This document shows positions 8,281-19,300 of a stretch of 64,000 bases of DNA, piece after piece. Source of the DNA: Candidatus Aalborgicola bjergmarkensis (GTDB taxonomy: Bacteria > Pseudomonadota > Gammaproteobacteria > Burkholderiales > Burkholderiaceae_C). Each line of letters begins with the position of its first letter. The first letter of the stretch is position 1. A program made the position numbers and the translations under genes. Location of the stretch: NCBI GenBank assembly GCA_016708725.1, contig JADJFE010000004.1, forward strand, positions 62,001 to 126,000, read 5' to 3'. Under the pieces are notes generated by a model. The model was not told the DNA's origin, made no database searches, and saw only the letters and a list, made by a program, of their open reading frames with translations.

Positions 8281-8368
8281 ATCGCGGGGGACTTGTCCCA
8301 CAGAACTGCGTGATACACTTGTTTATGTGTTCTCATGCGATATTGGGTGCTCTATCGAGGAGGGAGTC

Positions 8369-8719
8369 ATGGCTACCACCGTCAACTTCACAGGTTCCGT
8401 CGAACGTGACCTGCTCAGGCGCGCCAAAATCATCGCCGCGAAGACGGATACTTCGGTCAATGCCCTGTTCAATGCCGAGTTGCGCTATCTGGTTGAAACC
8501 TTCGAAGCAGCCGAGACCGGCAACAACCAGAACTTCCGCGTACTGTGCGACTTTTCGCTGGGCCGCACCGACTATCGAACCGCCATGCAGGCGCTGGGCA
8601 TTGACAGCGACGAAGACCTTTTTCTGCTCATGGCCCAGGCCCGGCTGCCCATGCCGCGACTCCCCGACAGTTCCACCCGGCAAATGGTCGGCCAACTCGC
8701 CGACTTGCCCACCAACTGA
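8369..8719 (+). CDS. Ribbon-helix-helix-like antitoxin of a PIN toxin
   Basis: 116 residues from the ATG at 8369, preceded by a strong GAGGAGGG site. The N-terminus (ATTVNFTGSVERDLLRRAKIIAAKTDTSVNALFN) has the strand-helix-helix pattern of CopG/Arc-type DNA-binding antitoxins; the rest is a helical tail that could wrap the toxin. Its stop overlaps the toxin start (TGATG). The pair sits between mqsR and yhaO, where copies 2 and 4 of the same locus have only about 135 bp, so it looks inserted or retained only here. The family name is inferred. Confidence 0.75.
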   Translation: MATTVNFTGSVERDLLRRAKIIAAKTDTSVNALFNAELRYLVETFEAAETGNNQNFRVLCDFSLGRTDYRTAMQALGIDSDEDLFLLMAQARLPMPRLPDSSTRQMVGQLADLPTN

Positions 8720-9240
8720 TGCTCCCCGGCGACATAGCCTTGCTGCCCGATGCCGGGCCGCTCATCACTCTGGCTTATGCCGACGCTCTGGATGTATTGT
8801 TCGCTCCCGGGTGGACTGTCATGCTGGTTGACATGGTCCTGCACGAAGTCACCCGTAACCGGACCCCCACCAGCGACAAACTGGCACAATGGGCCAAACG
8901 CAACACCCTGCGCGTTCTACCGACCCGTACTTGCGGACAATACGCAAACAATCCTGCGGCCCGCAAGGCGCACCTCGGCGAACAAGCCATCCAGGAAGTC
9001 ATGAGCGAATTTGCCCTCGCCTCCCCGCCACAAACGGGTGTTTTCCTGTTTGAGGATCACAAAATCGCACGCGCTTGCTTCTTGCTCCCGGACAACTGCC
9101 GCAAAATCAGCACCCGCGCTTTTCTCCAGTTCCTGGAACTGAAAACGTGGATTCCCTCTGCCAACGAAATCGAGCAGCGCGCCATCCGTGCCGGACGTGC
9201 CTTTTCCCCGCTACATTTCCCCGAGGCCAACGCGTTCTGA
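8719..9240 (+). CDS. PIN-domain ribonuclease toxin (VapC-like)
   Basis: 173 residues. Acidic residues of a PIN active site appear in order: Asp11 (PDAGPLITL), Glu43 (LHEVTRN), Glu88/Glu93 (LGEQAIQEV) and Asp113 (LFEDHKIAR). PIN toxins are Mg-dependent RNases that cleave tRNA or rRNA. It overlaps the RHH-like gene and lies 11 nt before yhaO, so a longer mRNA may include yhaO-yhaN. Longer than typical VapC (about 130-140 residues), with a C-terminal helical extension. Confidence 0.78.
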   Translation: MLPGDIALLPDAGPLITLAYADALDVLFAPGWTVMLVDMVLHEVTRNRTPTSDKLAQWAKRNTLRVLPTRTCGQYANNPAARKAHLGEQAIQEVMSEFALASPPQTGVFLFEDHKIARACFLLPDNCRKISTRAFLQFLELKTWIPSANEIEQRAIRAGRAFSPLHFPEANAF

Positions 9241-9251
9241 GAAAGCAAGCC

Positions 9252-10547
9252 ATGCGCTTCATCCACGCCGCTGACATCCACCTGGACAGCCCGCTGACCG
9301 GCCTTGCGACCTACCCGGATGCGCCAGCGCAGCTGTTGCGCACCGCCACGCGCGATGCCCTGGAAAATCTGGTCAGTGAAGCCATTGCGGAGCAGGTGGA
9401 TTTTCTGGTCATTGCGGGGGACTTGTATGACGGGGGCTGGAAGGATTTCAACACCGGCCTGTTTTTCGTGCAGCAGATGGGCCGCCTGAAAACCGCAGCC
9501 ATTCCCGTCTACCTCCTCTTTGGCAACCACGATGCCGAGAGCGAAATGACCAAACGGCTCGTGCTGCCAGACAATGTGCATTGTTTCCCCAGCAACAAGC
9601 CCGCCACCTTCAAACTGCCCGCACTGCGGGTGGCGCTGCATGGGCGCAGTTTCAAGGATGCTGCAACCCGCGAGAACCTGGCCGTCACCTATCCCGATCC
9701 GATTACAGATACGGGCTGGTTCAATATCGGCGTCTTGCACACCGCGCTGGAAGGCAATGCCGCCCATGCCCACTACGCGCCCTGCACCATCGCGGAACTC
9801 GAAGCCCGTGGCTACCAGTACTGGGCGCTGGGGCATGTGCATGAGCACCGGGTCTGGCGCGGGGCTTCCACCATTGCGTACCCCGGCAACCTGCAAGGGC
9901 GCCATATCCGCGAAGCCGGGCCGCGTGGGGCCTTGTTGGTCAGCACGCAGGGCACGGAACAGGACCGGGAAATTGATGCGGTCGAACGCCTGCACGTGGA
10001 CGTTCTGCGCTGGCACAGTCTGGCGGTTGATGTCGCTGCAGCCCATACCTTGACCGAGGCGGTGCAGTTGGTGGGCCGCGCGCTGGAGTCCTTGTGTGCC
10101 AGCGCGGGCGAGCTGCCCCTGGCGGTGCGCGTCACCCTGACCGGGGCTTGTGCCGCGCATGGGCAGCTCTTTGGACTGGAGCACCAGTTGCGTGCCGAAG
10201 TGCTGGCACAAGCGGCCATCGTGGGCAACGAGCGCATCTGGATTGAAAAAATTCGCATCGACACAAGCTCCCCCAACCTTGCACATGCCCTTGCCGCCAA
10301 CGTGGCCGCGCGCTCGGATGCGGTGGCCGAATTACAGGCACTGCTGGTGCAAGCCGCATCCGACCCGGCGTTTTTGCAAGGACTGCAAGACGAGCTGATG
10401 CCGCTGGTGGGTCGGTTGCCGCTCGAAGTCATCACCGCAGTCCCGGAGCTGGATGGCCTCCGCCAGGGCAACCAGGAAAGGGTTGGCGAACTGGTCGCTC
10501 TCTACGCGCCCGCCTTGCTGGCCTACGTCGCAGCGCAGGAGGCTTGA
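9252..10547 (+). CDS. yhaO: YhaO-type DNA repair metallophosphoesterase (SbcD-like), copy 1
   Basis: 431 residues. All calcineurin-like phosphoesterase motifs are present: HAADIHLDS (Asp8, His10), AGDLYD (56-60), LLFGNHD (91-94), GVLHTALEG and WALGHVHEH. The C-terminal about 200 residues are the partner-binding part. By analogy with SbcD/Mre11 it would be the nuclease of a complex with YhaN. Almost identical to copy 2 (15035-16324), but its own yhaN is broken, so it could only work with the YhaN of copy 2. Start supported by alignment with copy 2; the stop is 3 nt before yhaN. Confidence 0.88.
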   Translation: MRFIHAADIHLDSPLTGLATYPDAPAQLLRTATRDALENLVSEAIAEQVDFLVIAGDLYDGGWKDFNTGLFFVQQMGRLKTAAIPVYLLFGNHDAESEMTKRLVLPDNVHCFPSNKPATFKLPALRVALHGRSFKDAATRENLAVTYPDPITDTGWFNIGVLHTALEGNAAHAHYAPCTIAELEARGYQYWALGHVHEHRVWRGASTIAYPGNLQGRHIREAGPRGALLVSTQGTEQDREIDAVERLHVDVLRWHSLAVDVAAAHTLTEAVQLVGRALESLCASAGELPLAVRVTLTGACAAHGQLFGLEHQLRAEVLAQAAIVGNERIWIEKIRIDTSSPNLAHALAANVAARSDAVAELQALLVQAASDPAFLQGLQDELMPLVGRLPLEVITAVPELDGLRQGNQERVGELVALYAPALLAYVAAQEA

Positions 10548-10550
10548 ATC

Positions 10551-11690
10551 ATGCGTATAGAGCAACTGGATGTGATCCGTTTTGGCCTGTTCACCGACCG
10601 CTCCCTGGCCTTTCCTACCGCCGAGCGGGATTTTCATGTGCTGGTCGGCCCGAACGAAGCCGGTAAATCGACCATCCGCAGCGCCATTCATGACCTGCTG
10701 TATGGCATTCCCAAAAACACGGTGCATGGTTTTTTGCACCCCATGCCTGAAATGCGCCTCGGTGCACGAATTACACACGCCACCAACACCCTGGCAAACA
10801 CCCTGTCATTCGTGCGCACCAAGGGCAATAAGCAAACCCTGCGCACCCCGGAGGATGGCGTGCTGGATGAAGGGGCGCTGGCGAGCTTTCTGGGCGCCAC
10901 GGACCGGGCCTTTTTTACCCAGATGTTTGGCCTGGACCACGCCCGCTTGATTGAGGGTGGGCACAGCATCCTGTCGGCCTCGGATGATCTGGGCCAGATT
11001 CTGTTTCAATCCGCCGCAGGCATCGCCAGTCTGGGCGGCGTGCGCAAGGCGCTCGAAGAAGAAGCCGACAAGCTGTGGACTCCGCGCAGGGCTGCCACGC
11101 GGGGTTACTACATGGACCTCGATGCGCTGAATGAGGCCACGGCGGCCCTGAAAAAGGCCACAGTCCGAACCCGTGACTGGTCCGAGGCCCACGCCAGGCT
11201 GACGGAAATGGACGCCGCACACACGCAAACCAAAGAGCAGCACAAGGCCATCCAGTCCCGGCGCAAATTGCTGGAGCGCGTGCGCCGCATCCAGCCGCAC
11301 CTGGGTGTGTTGGGCGAGGTGGGCGTGCAGCTTGCCGAACTGGGCACGGTGACGGAGCTTGCGGAAAGTGCAGCCAAAACGCTGGCCGAATCAGAAAAGG
11401 AAATGGCTGCGGCGACCATCGATCTGGAGTATTCCCAACAGCAGGAACGCGAGGCCCTGGCGGGCATTCAGGTGGATCAGAAGCAAACTGGGGCAGGCCA
11501 GCGCGTGCTTGCAAAAAACACAGGCCAGCCTGGCACCCCTGTTCACCCTGAGCGGCTGCAAGACGAATGCCGAACTGGCCAAGTGCATCCGGCGCTCGGA
11601 CGCACACCGGCGCCTGCGGCTGATGGCAGTCAACGCCGAAAAATCCATACGCGAGTGCGGTGACGGCCTGCCCATGGAAATGAAGGTGCA
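10551..11690 (+). pseudogene. yhaN: yhaN copy 1, internal deletion and 3' truncation
   Basis: Matches the intact yhaN (16328-19807) through the Walker A (GPNEAGKST) and first coiled coil to about 11475. It then jumps about 1.65 kb to the second coiled-coil arm (the stretch matching about 18912-19110), out of frame, and ends abruptly at CCCATGGA where the SIR2 gene region begins. The Walker B, signature and C-terminal ATPase half are missing. The frame ends at 11663 with nonsense residues. It cannot make an ABC-type head; a short N-terminal fragment might still be made. Confidence 0.88.
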
Positions 11691-11703
11691 GGGATTTGTA
11701 AGA

Positions 11704-14162
11704 TTAATTTTTCACTAAAATCTCTTGCAATATAATTTCCAGATTTTCCTTACATGAAGTCACATGTGGGTTTGCTAATTCATCGACAGGAAGGCGTTCA
11801 ATATATTCTAATAATTGAGTGCTACTACGTTTCAATAACAACCAGCCGTTTTCCGGCAACTCATTCTTTCTCGCGTTAAAGAATGAGAGATATAAGCGTG
11901 CGACTTTGTATGGTGCAGAGTTTTTCTCTGTTTGCGCCTCTTTAAGCAAGATGGCATGTGCATCGTTTATTTCCAACAACGCATCAACAATTGAAGGGAG
12001 AACCTTAGCATGTTCAATCAAATAACGAGCCTTCACATTATCTAGATGTCGCGTGTGATAATTCGGGCGCTTGGACGCTTGTGCGTATGCAGTGTCTAAA
12101 AAATATTTCGCTCGGTCGATATTTTCCTTATCTGCGTACGCCAACCGAGCCATGGCATATTGAAGCCAAAAATGCGGGTGACTCTGTGCATTACTTAAAT
12201 TTTTCACTGATTCGTAAAAACGAATCAACAGGTCTCGCTTACCCTTCTCTGGAAGCATTCCCTGCAATTGGCTGAATGTCACCAGGTCTCGATACAGATT
12301 AAAATAAAGATTATTGTTAAAATCCGTAGCGATATCATGAGCGCGTTTTGTGATTCGAACGAGCGTCTCGACAACTATCTTCGGATCAGCAAATTCTGTG
12401 AGCCCAAATTTCGCAAGTACAGAGGATCTTGGAATGATCGTTTGGCCACTAACAGAAGCAATTTGCTGTATAAGTGGATTGCGTTGAAAATCAAGTGTAA
12501 AAAGATAATTGCTACCTAATAAATTGGAAATCATTTCCTCCGAGGGGGCTGTGAATCCCAGCAACTTTAATGCCGACGCTGTAATCAAAATCTGAGATAA
12601 TTCGGTATTATCTTTAAAAGATTCGAATAGTGGACTAAAGCGCGCAAAAACGTCTGGCGAGCGAATAATTTCCAAAAGGATGGATCGCCATTCTGAAGAG
12701 CAATCCTCTTTTAGATACTTCATCTTTTTCCAATTTGGCCAGGCATCGCGCAAGCCCCACAATTTATATGTGTCTAGAAGATTGCAGACCTTTAACAAAT
12801 CAATCTCATAAATGAAATCCAATCGAAGTTGAAGAATTTTTCTGCCACCTAGAATTTCTTGGAGATTGTCAGTCGCATAGTCATTTAGCGAACTCCGAGC
12901 AGATAGAAGTAGAGAAAGTGTTGATGATCGCCTGAGATTGATGTGACGGATATCGTCAAGTCGTCTGGTGTAGTTCTCTATAATTACAAGAACTTTGCTG
13001 GGTAGTTCGGATATTACATCTATTTCTTGCGCTATTTGTTCTGCGCTATCCTTGAGCCAGAACACTCGATATCCTTGCCGTATCGCGTCACACGCGATTC
13101 CTAAAAGGAAGACACTTTTTCCATTGGCCATGTCACTATGAACAATTAGATCCTTTTGTTCATTCTTAAGTGCATCGATGACACGATTGTGTTCTTGACG
13201 TTGAATGAAGTATGTTTGTGCAGTATTCGGATGAACAAACTGTTCAAATACATGCTCCCGTCGTGGCTGCCCCTTTAGTAGCAAATCAAATACATCGTCA
13301 TCCCGAAATCCATACTCACTCAATCCACTTTCAATTTCATCAAATGCGTGCAATATTCGGTTGAGTTGCTTTGGTTCATATGTAGCTTTAACTTTGTCAT
13401 GCAAACTCCAAAACCCTTCGAGCCCAACCGACATCACTGTTCCGAACTCAGACTGAATAAGATCTGCGCACTCTTCCTCAGATAGACCTGGTCTTTCGAT
13501 GAAGAATGTTTTCTCCTTTGAAGTTGTGCTTTGATACATGATTCGTCGAATATCTAAGTCATACATGGAATATCCAACAAAGAAAACAGCTCGCGCTGTT
13601 TCTATCGCACGACGAAACATAAACGCCCAATTTGAAGCTAAGAACGATTCAGTCAAATAGCTTGCATTTGTTAGTTTGAAGCTATTGTTTAATGTTGTTG
13701 GCGTCAGGTCGTCAATGTAGCCATTCAGATGAACGCAAACATTTCTCTTCATTACATAATCGCGCCCGTCTTTTTCCGACGTAACGGGCACCAGTTTCTT
13801 CCTCCCTTGCTGATAGGCATATTCAAGTACATTGTCGTAGTTTGTCGTGTATACAAAAGACCAGTTAATTTCCGGCATTCGTTTGTGCGAGTTTGAAACC
13901 TCTGATGCCGTATATAGTCTTTCGAGCAGTGCAATCAGATTGTTGTCATTGCCATTTTTTTTGCGATACTTTTGGGAAGCAAACGACAAGTCGTCATCAG
14001 GCGGTGTATCCAGTCCACATTCTCTGTAAAGACGTCGTGCGAGATCTCGCCCCGTCAAAAAGTCAACTCCCTCTAGCGGTTTGGCGCCTTTGGAAAAACC
14101 GGATCCTAAAAAAGTAAGGCGTTGCCGTCAATTGCATGTTGGATAGCTTCTTCAATCTTCAT
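11704..14162 (-). pseudogene. SIR2-STAND defence-type protein, frameshifted after the start
   Basis: The main frame (to 11704) gives 784 residues plus about 17 more upstream. The N-terminus is SIR2-like: GSGFSKGA (nucleotide loop), WSFVYTTNYDNVLE, VCVHLNGYID (catalytic His) and FFVGYSMYDLDIRRI. A P-loop NTPase follows (SDMANGKSVFLL, first Gly replaced by Ser), then a helical TPR-like C-terminus. This matches SIR2-STAND proteins such as AVAST type V, where phage sensing triggers NAD depletion. The start codon with a GAGGG site is at 14162 (MKIEEAIQHAIDGNALLF), but a run of six T (14113-14108) puts it one base out of phase and gives TAG. One more T would restore the protein. Much more AT-rich than its neighbours, so probably recently acquired. 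Alternatives: true pseudogene, slippage-expressed gene, or sequencing error. Confidence 0.8.
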
Positions 14163-14457
14163 TACTTTTATTACCCTCAGTTTTTCAGAAAAAATTTTCC
14201 GGAGCAACGTAAACAACTACCACTGTTTGTGATGGATCCCATGCACCTGACAAAAGAATCTCAAACGTAGCTACGAAAACAACTATGACGAAAGATAACA
14301 CGTTACATGCGGATGACACATCGTAGAGGGAGCATCTTCATGCTTTTTCCTCTCAGCTGAATTGGGTAGCCTGCGTGCCGAGGGGGCGAAGTTCCTTGAC
14401 CATGTAGTCCTCTAATATTTTGCGCAGGTCGCTCTCAAATTCCCAGCAACCCTCGCA
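14163..14457. other. AT-rich leader of the SIR2 gene plus unrecognised coding scrap
   Basis: The first about 170 bp are AT-rich like the SIR2 gene and presumably hold its promoter; no clear -35/-10 pair was picked. From about 14458 down to 14350 the minus strand can be read as EFESDLRKILEDYMVKEL and onward to a stop, which looks like the tail of an unrelated protein with no visible start. Confidence 0.4.
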
Positions 14458-14790
14458 CTAACCTTCCACGCTACCAACTCCAAAGGCCGCAATCCCACAG
14501 TGGTAGCCACGCGCGGTGGGGTGATGCGGGGGCACGGAGTCCACGCCGATGTGTTCCAGGATTTTGCGCACCTCTGCAATGTTGGCGATGAATGCGATCA
14601 GATGCATTTGGCCACCACATATCGGGCACAACAGCGGGAAAACTTCGTAGGGGCGCGCGATCATAACCTCCCACGGGTAATGTGCCGGTGAGCGCTTGGG
14701 TGGAACTCCAGTTGTGCCCTTTCCCGTGTCCAGTTGCCCTGTCTGGTTTGAAGTCCCAGAATACTCCCAAAAACATAGCCACCCCCGCTC
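14458..14790 (-). pseudogene. IS91-family transposase, C-terminal fragment
   Basis: The minus strand reads WEVMIARPYEVFPLLCPICG then GQMHLIAFIANIAEVRKILEHIG, the zinc-knuckle and C-terminal segment typical of IS91/IS1294 (Y2-type HUH) transposases. The catalytic Tyr domain is missing. It lies at the junction between the SIR2 gene and the second yhaO-yhaN copy. IS91 elements move by rolling circle and can carry neighbouring DNA, so they could have helped build this duplication (inference). Confidence 0.75.
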
Positions 14791-14804
14791 ACCACACAAG
14801 GGCT

Positions 14805-14900
14805 ACAAGCTGCACCATCCTGGAGCGTCATCTTGACATAGGCCACACGCCCAGGAAGAGACATGATAAACATCTTGCCCAGTTTATAACCAAATAAGTT
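14805..14900 (-). pseudogene. mqsR remnant upstream of yhaO copy 2
   Basis: Bases matching the mqsR end (ATCCTGGAGCGTCA, TAGGCCACACGCCC) and then the start/operator region (a decayed TTATAACC block) are joined with the middle missing. It marks the same mqsR-yhaO divergent arrangement as copies 1 and 4. Confidence 0.7.
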
Positions 14901-15034
14901 AAAAAACACCCAAATGGCACCCTGCAGCCCTCAGCCTACAATAGAAAAAGCCTCCACCGCCCGCCAGATGTGCGCAAGCAGCTATCATTTTGCAACCCTC
15001 CTGCACCCAAGCCACACCACACCAGAACCACACC

Positions 15035-16324
15035 ATGCGCTTCATCCACGCCGCTGACATCCACCTGGACAGCCCCCTGACCGGCCTTGCGACCTACCCG
15101 GATGCGCCAGCACAGCTGTTGCGCACCGCCACGCGCGATGCGCTGGAAAACCTGGTCAGTGAAGCCATTGCGGAACAGGTCGATTTTCTGGTCATCGCGG
15201 GGGACTTGTACGACGGGGGCTGGAAGGATTTCAACACCGGACTCTTTTTCGTGCAGCAGATGGGTCGCCTGAAAACGGCAGCCATTCCCGTGTACCTCCT
15301 CTTTGGCAACCACGATGCCGACAGCGAGATGACCAAAAGGCTCGTGCTGCCAGACAATGTGCATTGTTTCCCCAGCAACAAGCCCGCCACGTTCAAACTG
15401 CCCGCACTGCGGGTGGCGCTGCATGGGCGCAGTTTCAAGGAGGCGGCCACCCATGAGAACCTGGCCGTCACCTATCCCGATCCGGTGGCGGGCTGGTTCA
15501 ATATTGGTGTCTTGCACACCGCGCTGGAAGGCAATGCCGCCCACGCCAATTACGCGCCTTGCACCATCGCGGAACTCGAAGCCCGTGGCTACCAGTACTG
15601 GGCACTGGGGCATGTGCATGAGCACCGGGTCTGGCGTGGGGCGTCCACCATTGCGTACCCCGGCAACCTGCAAGGGCGCCATATCCGCGAAGCCGGGCCG
15701 CGTGGTGCCCTGCTGGTCAGCACGCAGGGAACGGAACAGGACCGGGAAATTGATGCGGTCGAACGCCTGCACGTGGACGTTCTGCGCTGGCACAGCCTGG
15801 CAGTCGATGTCGCTGCGGCCCATACCCTGACCGAAGCGGTGCAGCTGGTTGGCCGCGCGCTGGAGTCCTTGTGTGCCAGCGCGGGGGAGCTGCCCCTGGC
15901 GGTGCGCGTCACCCTGACCGGGGCTTGTGCCGCGCATGGGCAGCTCTTTGGACTGGAGCACCAGTTGCGTGCCGAAGTGCTGGCACAAGCGGCCATCGTG
16001 GGCAGCGAGCGCATCTGGATTGAAAAAATTCGCCTGAACACAAGCCCCCCCAACCTTGCACATGCCCTTGCCGCCAACGTGGCCGCGCGCTCGGATGCGG
16101 TGGCCGAATTACAGGCACTGCTGGTGCAAGCCGCATCCGACCCGGCGTTTTTGCAAGGACTGCAAGACGAGCTGATGCCGCTGGTGGGTCGGCTGCCGCT
16201 CGAAGTCATCACTGCAGTCCCGGAGCTGGATGGCCTCCGCCAGGGCAACCAGGAAAGGGTTGGCGAACTGGTCGCTCTCTACGCGCCCGCCTTGCTGGCC
16301 TACGTCGCAACGCAGGAGGCTTGA
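15035..16324 (+). CDS. yhaO: YhaO-type DNA repair metallophosphoesterase (SbcD-like), copy 2
   Basis: 429 residues, about two shorter than copy 1 (a small in-frame difference at PDPVAGW). All phosphoesterase motifs are intact (HAADIHLDS, AGDLYD, FGNHD, LHTALEG, GHVHEH). It is followed 3 nt later by the intact yhaN, so this is the functional pair. YhaO/YhaN resemble SbcCD/Mre11-Rad50 and should act on DNA ends or hairpins in the cytoplasm. The upstream stretch with TACAAT (14937-14942) is shared with the scrap at 38.73-38.80 kb and probably holds the promoter. Confidence 0.92.
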   Translation: MRFIHAADIHLDSPLTGLATYPDAPAQLLRTATRDALENLVSEAIAEQVDFLVIAGDLYDGGWKDFNTGLFFVQQMGRLKTAAIPVYLLFGNHDADSEMTKRLVLPDNVHCFPSNKPATFKLPALRVALHGRSFKEAATHENLAVTYPDPVAGWFNIGVLHTALEGNAAHANYAPCTIAELEARGYQYWALGHVHEHRVWRGASTIAYPGNLQGRHIREAGPRGALLVSTQGTEQDREIDAVERLHVDVLRWHSLAVDVAAAHTLTEAVQLVGRALESLCASAGELPLAVRVTLTGACAAHGQLFGLEHQLRAEVLAQAAIVGSERIWIEKIRLNTSPPNLAHALAANVAARSDAVAELQALLVQAASDPAFLQGLQDELMPLVGRLPLEVITAVPELDGLRQGNQERVGELVALYAPALLAYVATQEA

Positions 16325-16327
16325 ATC

Positions 16328-19300
16328 ATGCGTATAGAGCAACTGGATGTGATCCGTTTTGGCCTGTTCACCGACCGCTCCCTGGCCTTTCCTACTGCCG
16401 AGCGGGATTTTCATGTGCTGGTCGGGCCGAACGAAGCCGGTAAATCAACCATCCGCAGCGCCATTCATGACCTGCTGTATGGCATTCCCAAAAACACGGT
16501 GCATGGTTTTCTGCACCCCATGCCCGAGATGCGCCTCGGCGCACGGATTGCACACGCCACCAACACCCTGGCAAACACCCTGTCATTCGTGCGTACCAAG
16601 GGCAATAAGCAAACCTTGCGCACCCCGGAGGATGGCGTGCTGGATGAAGGGGCGCTGGCGAGCTTTCTGGGCGCCACGGACCGGGCCTTTTTTACCCAGA
16701 TGTTTGGCCTGGACCATGCCCGCCTGATCGAGGGTGGGCACAGCATCTTGTCGGCCTCGGATGACCTGGGCCAGATTTTGTTTCAATCCGCCGCCGGCAT
16801 CGCCAGTCTGGGCGGCGTGCGCAAGGCGCTCGAAGAAGAAGCTGGCAAGTTGTGGACCCCGCGCAAAGCGGCCGGGCGGGATTACTACGTGGCCGCCGAT
16901 GAACTGGAACAGGCCACGGCGGCCCTGAAAAAGGCCACAGTCCGAACCCGTGACTGGTCCGAGGCGCACGCCAGGCTGGCGGAAATTGACGCCGCACACA
17001 CGCAAACCAAAGAGCAGCACAAGGCCATCCAGTCCCGGCGCAAATTGCTGGAGCGCGTGCGCCGCATCCAGCCGCACCTGGGTGTGTTGGGCGAGGTGGG
17101 CGTGCAGCTTGCCGAACTGGGCACGGTGACGGAGCTTGCGGAAAGTGCGGCTAAAACGCTGGCCGAATCGGAAAAGGAAATGGCTGCGGCGACCATCGAC
17201 CTGAAGTACGCGCAACAGCAGGAACGCGAAGCCCTGACGGCCCTGGCAGGCATTCAGGTGGACCACCACATCCGCGAACTGGCGACCGAAGTGACCGAGT
17301 TGAACGAACGCCGGCTGCAATACCGTGCCTACAAAAACGATATTGCGCGCCGCCAGTCCGAAGTCGATGCCAAGTGGGCCATCGCGCACAGCCTGGCGCA
17401 GGGCCTGGGCTGGGACGCCAGCGACGAGCAGCATGTCCAGGCGCGCATGCCCCAGGCAGCCACGCGCGAGCGTCTGGAGCGGCTCATCCGTGCCCACGCC
17501 GCGCTCTTGCAAGAAGCCAGCGCCGCCCAGCGGGCGTTAAAAAATAAAGCCCTTGAGATCGCGCAGGCCCAGTCCAGCATGCAAGCGCTTGCGGGCGCGG
17601 AGCTGCCCCTGGGGCTGCAAGCCGCGCTCAGGCAGGCGCTCAAACTGGGCGACTTTGACGCCATCCGGCGCGAACGGCAAGAACTGGTGGCGCAAAAAGA
17701 GGCAGCGCTTGACTTGGCATACCAGGCCCTGGTCACCTGGCGCTGCGACGAAGCCACGCTGCGCGCCATGCAGGCTCCGGCAGCAGAAGTCCTCACCGCG
17801 TTCACCCAGGAGCACCTGGCCGACGACACCGAGGCGCGCGCTACGGCAAAACGCGCGCGCACGCTGCAAGAAAAAGTCAAGCAACTGGAACTGGAGATCG
17901 TGCAGTTTGCCCAGGCCAACCAGCCCGTCAGCCGCGAAGACGTGCTGCAAGCACGCACGCTGCGCGATGCATGCTGGCAGAGCTTCAAACAGGACCCCAG
18001 CCTGCTGCCCGTGCGCGCTAGCGCCTACGAGCAACACCTGAGTGAAGCGGATACGCTGGCCGACCGGCGGCTGGACAAGGTACAACAAGCCAGCGAACTC
18101 CAGGCCAAACAGCAGCAACTCCAGCGGCTGGAACTGGAACTCCAGACCGAGCGCGCCCAGATCGAGCGTCTGGAACAGGCCAAAACAGCCCGCACGGCGC
18201 AGTGGCGCCAGCTCACGCAGGAACGCGGACTGCCCGACGTGCCGTATCTGGACGCCCGCGCCTGGCTAGAAGCGCGCCACCTGGCGCTGCAAGCCTCGGA
18301 TGTGCTGGCCCAGGCCCGACGCGCCCAGGCGACACACGCACAACTGTGTGCCGATCAACAAGGCCAGCTGATCCAGGAGCTGCGCGCACTGGGGCACACC
18401 CCGGCGGATGAATCACTGGCCGTCTTGGTATTGCAAGCCGATGCCATCGTACAAGCCGCAACCGATGCGGGCGGCCAGCGCCGCACCCTGGCAGCGCAGA
18501 TTGCCGATGCGCAGGCCGCACACAACCTGCTGGCAGAATCCGCCGCACACGCCAACACCCAGGTCGATGCCTGGCAGACGAACTGGAGCCAGGCACTGCA
18601 ACACGCCAGTCTGGGAGGGGCGGACGATCAACCCCTCAGCCTGACCCAGGTGGAAGAAGCGCTGGCCGTCATCCAGAAAATCGATAGCGCGCTGAACGAC
18701 ATGCACAAAATCCGCCGGGAGCGCATTGACACCATGCAAGCCGACTTGCGTGCCCAAGCCAGCGCTGCCCGGCAACTGGCGCAGCGCTGCGCCCTGGAGC
18801 TGGTGGAGCATCCCGCCGAGGAAATTGCCGTTGAACTGGCACTGCGGCTTGCCAGCGCCGAAGCCGCGCACACCGAGTGGACCCGGCAACAACAGGCGCA
18901 AACCCAGGCCAGGAATAAACTGGAGCAGGCCACATTGCGCTTGCAAAAGGCGCAGTCCCGCCTGGCGCCTTTGTTTGCCTTGACCGGCTGCCAGACAAAT
19001 GCCGAACTGGCCGAGTGCATCCGCCGCTCGGACGAACGCAGGCGCTTGCGGCTGATGGCAGCCAGTGCCGAAAAATCCATACGCGAGGGCGGTGACGGTC
19101 TGCCCATGGACCAACTGCAGGCCGAAGCCCGCAGCATGGACATGGCGGCCTTGCTGACCGAGCTGGAGGATTTGACCGCACAGGATGAACAATGGGTCAA
19201 CCAGCTCAGCGAGCTGGCAGCCAAACGCCAGTCCGCAACGCAAACCCTGGCCGGCATCGCCGGGGCAGCGGACGCCGCCAAAGCCGAGGGGCAGCGCCAG

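Noticed and set aside
9057..10286. Long open frame (409 codons) antisense to yhaO, repeated as 375 codons at 14936-16063
   Set aside because: It mirrors the GC-rich codon structure of yhaO in both copies, has no ribosome site and no recognisable motif; a shadow of the coding strand.
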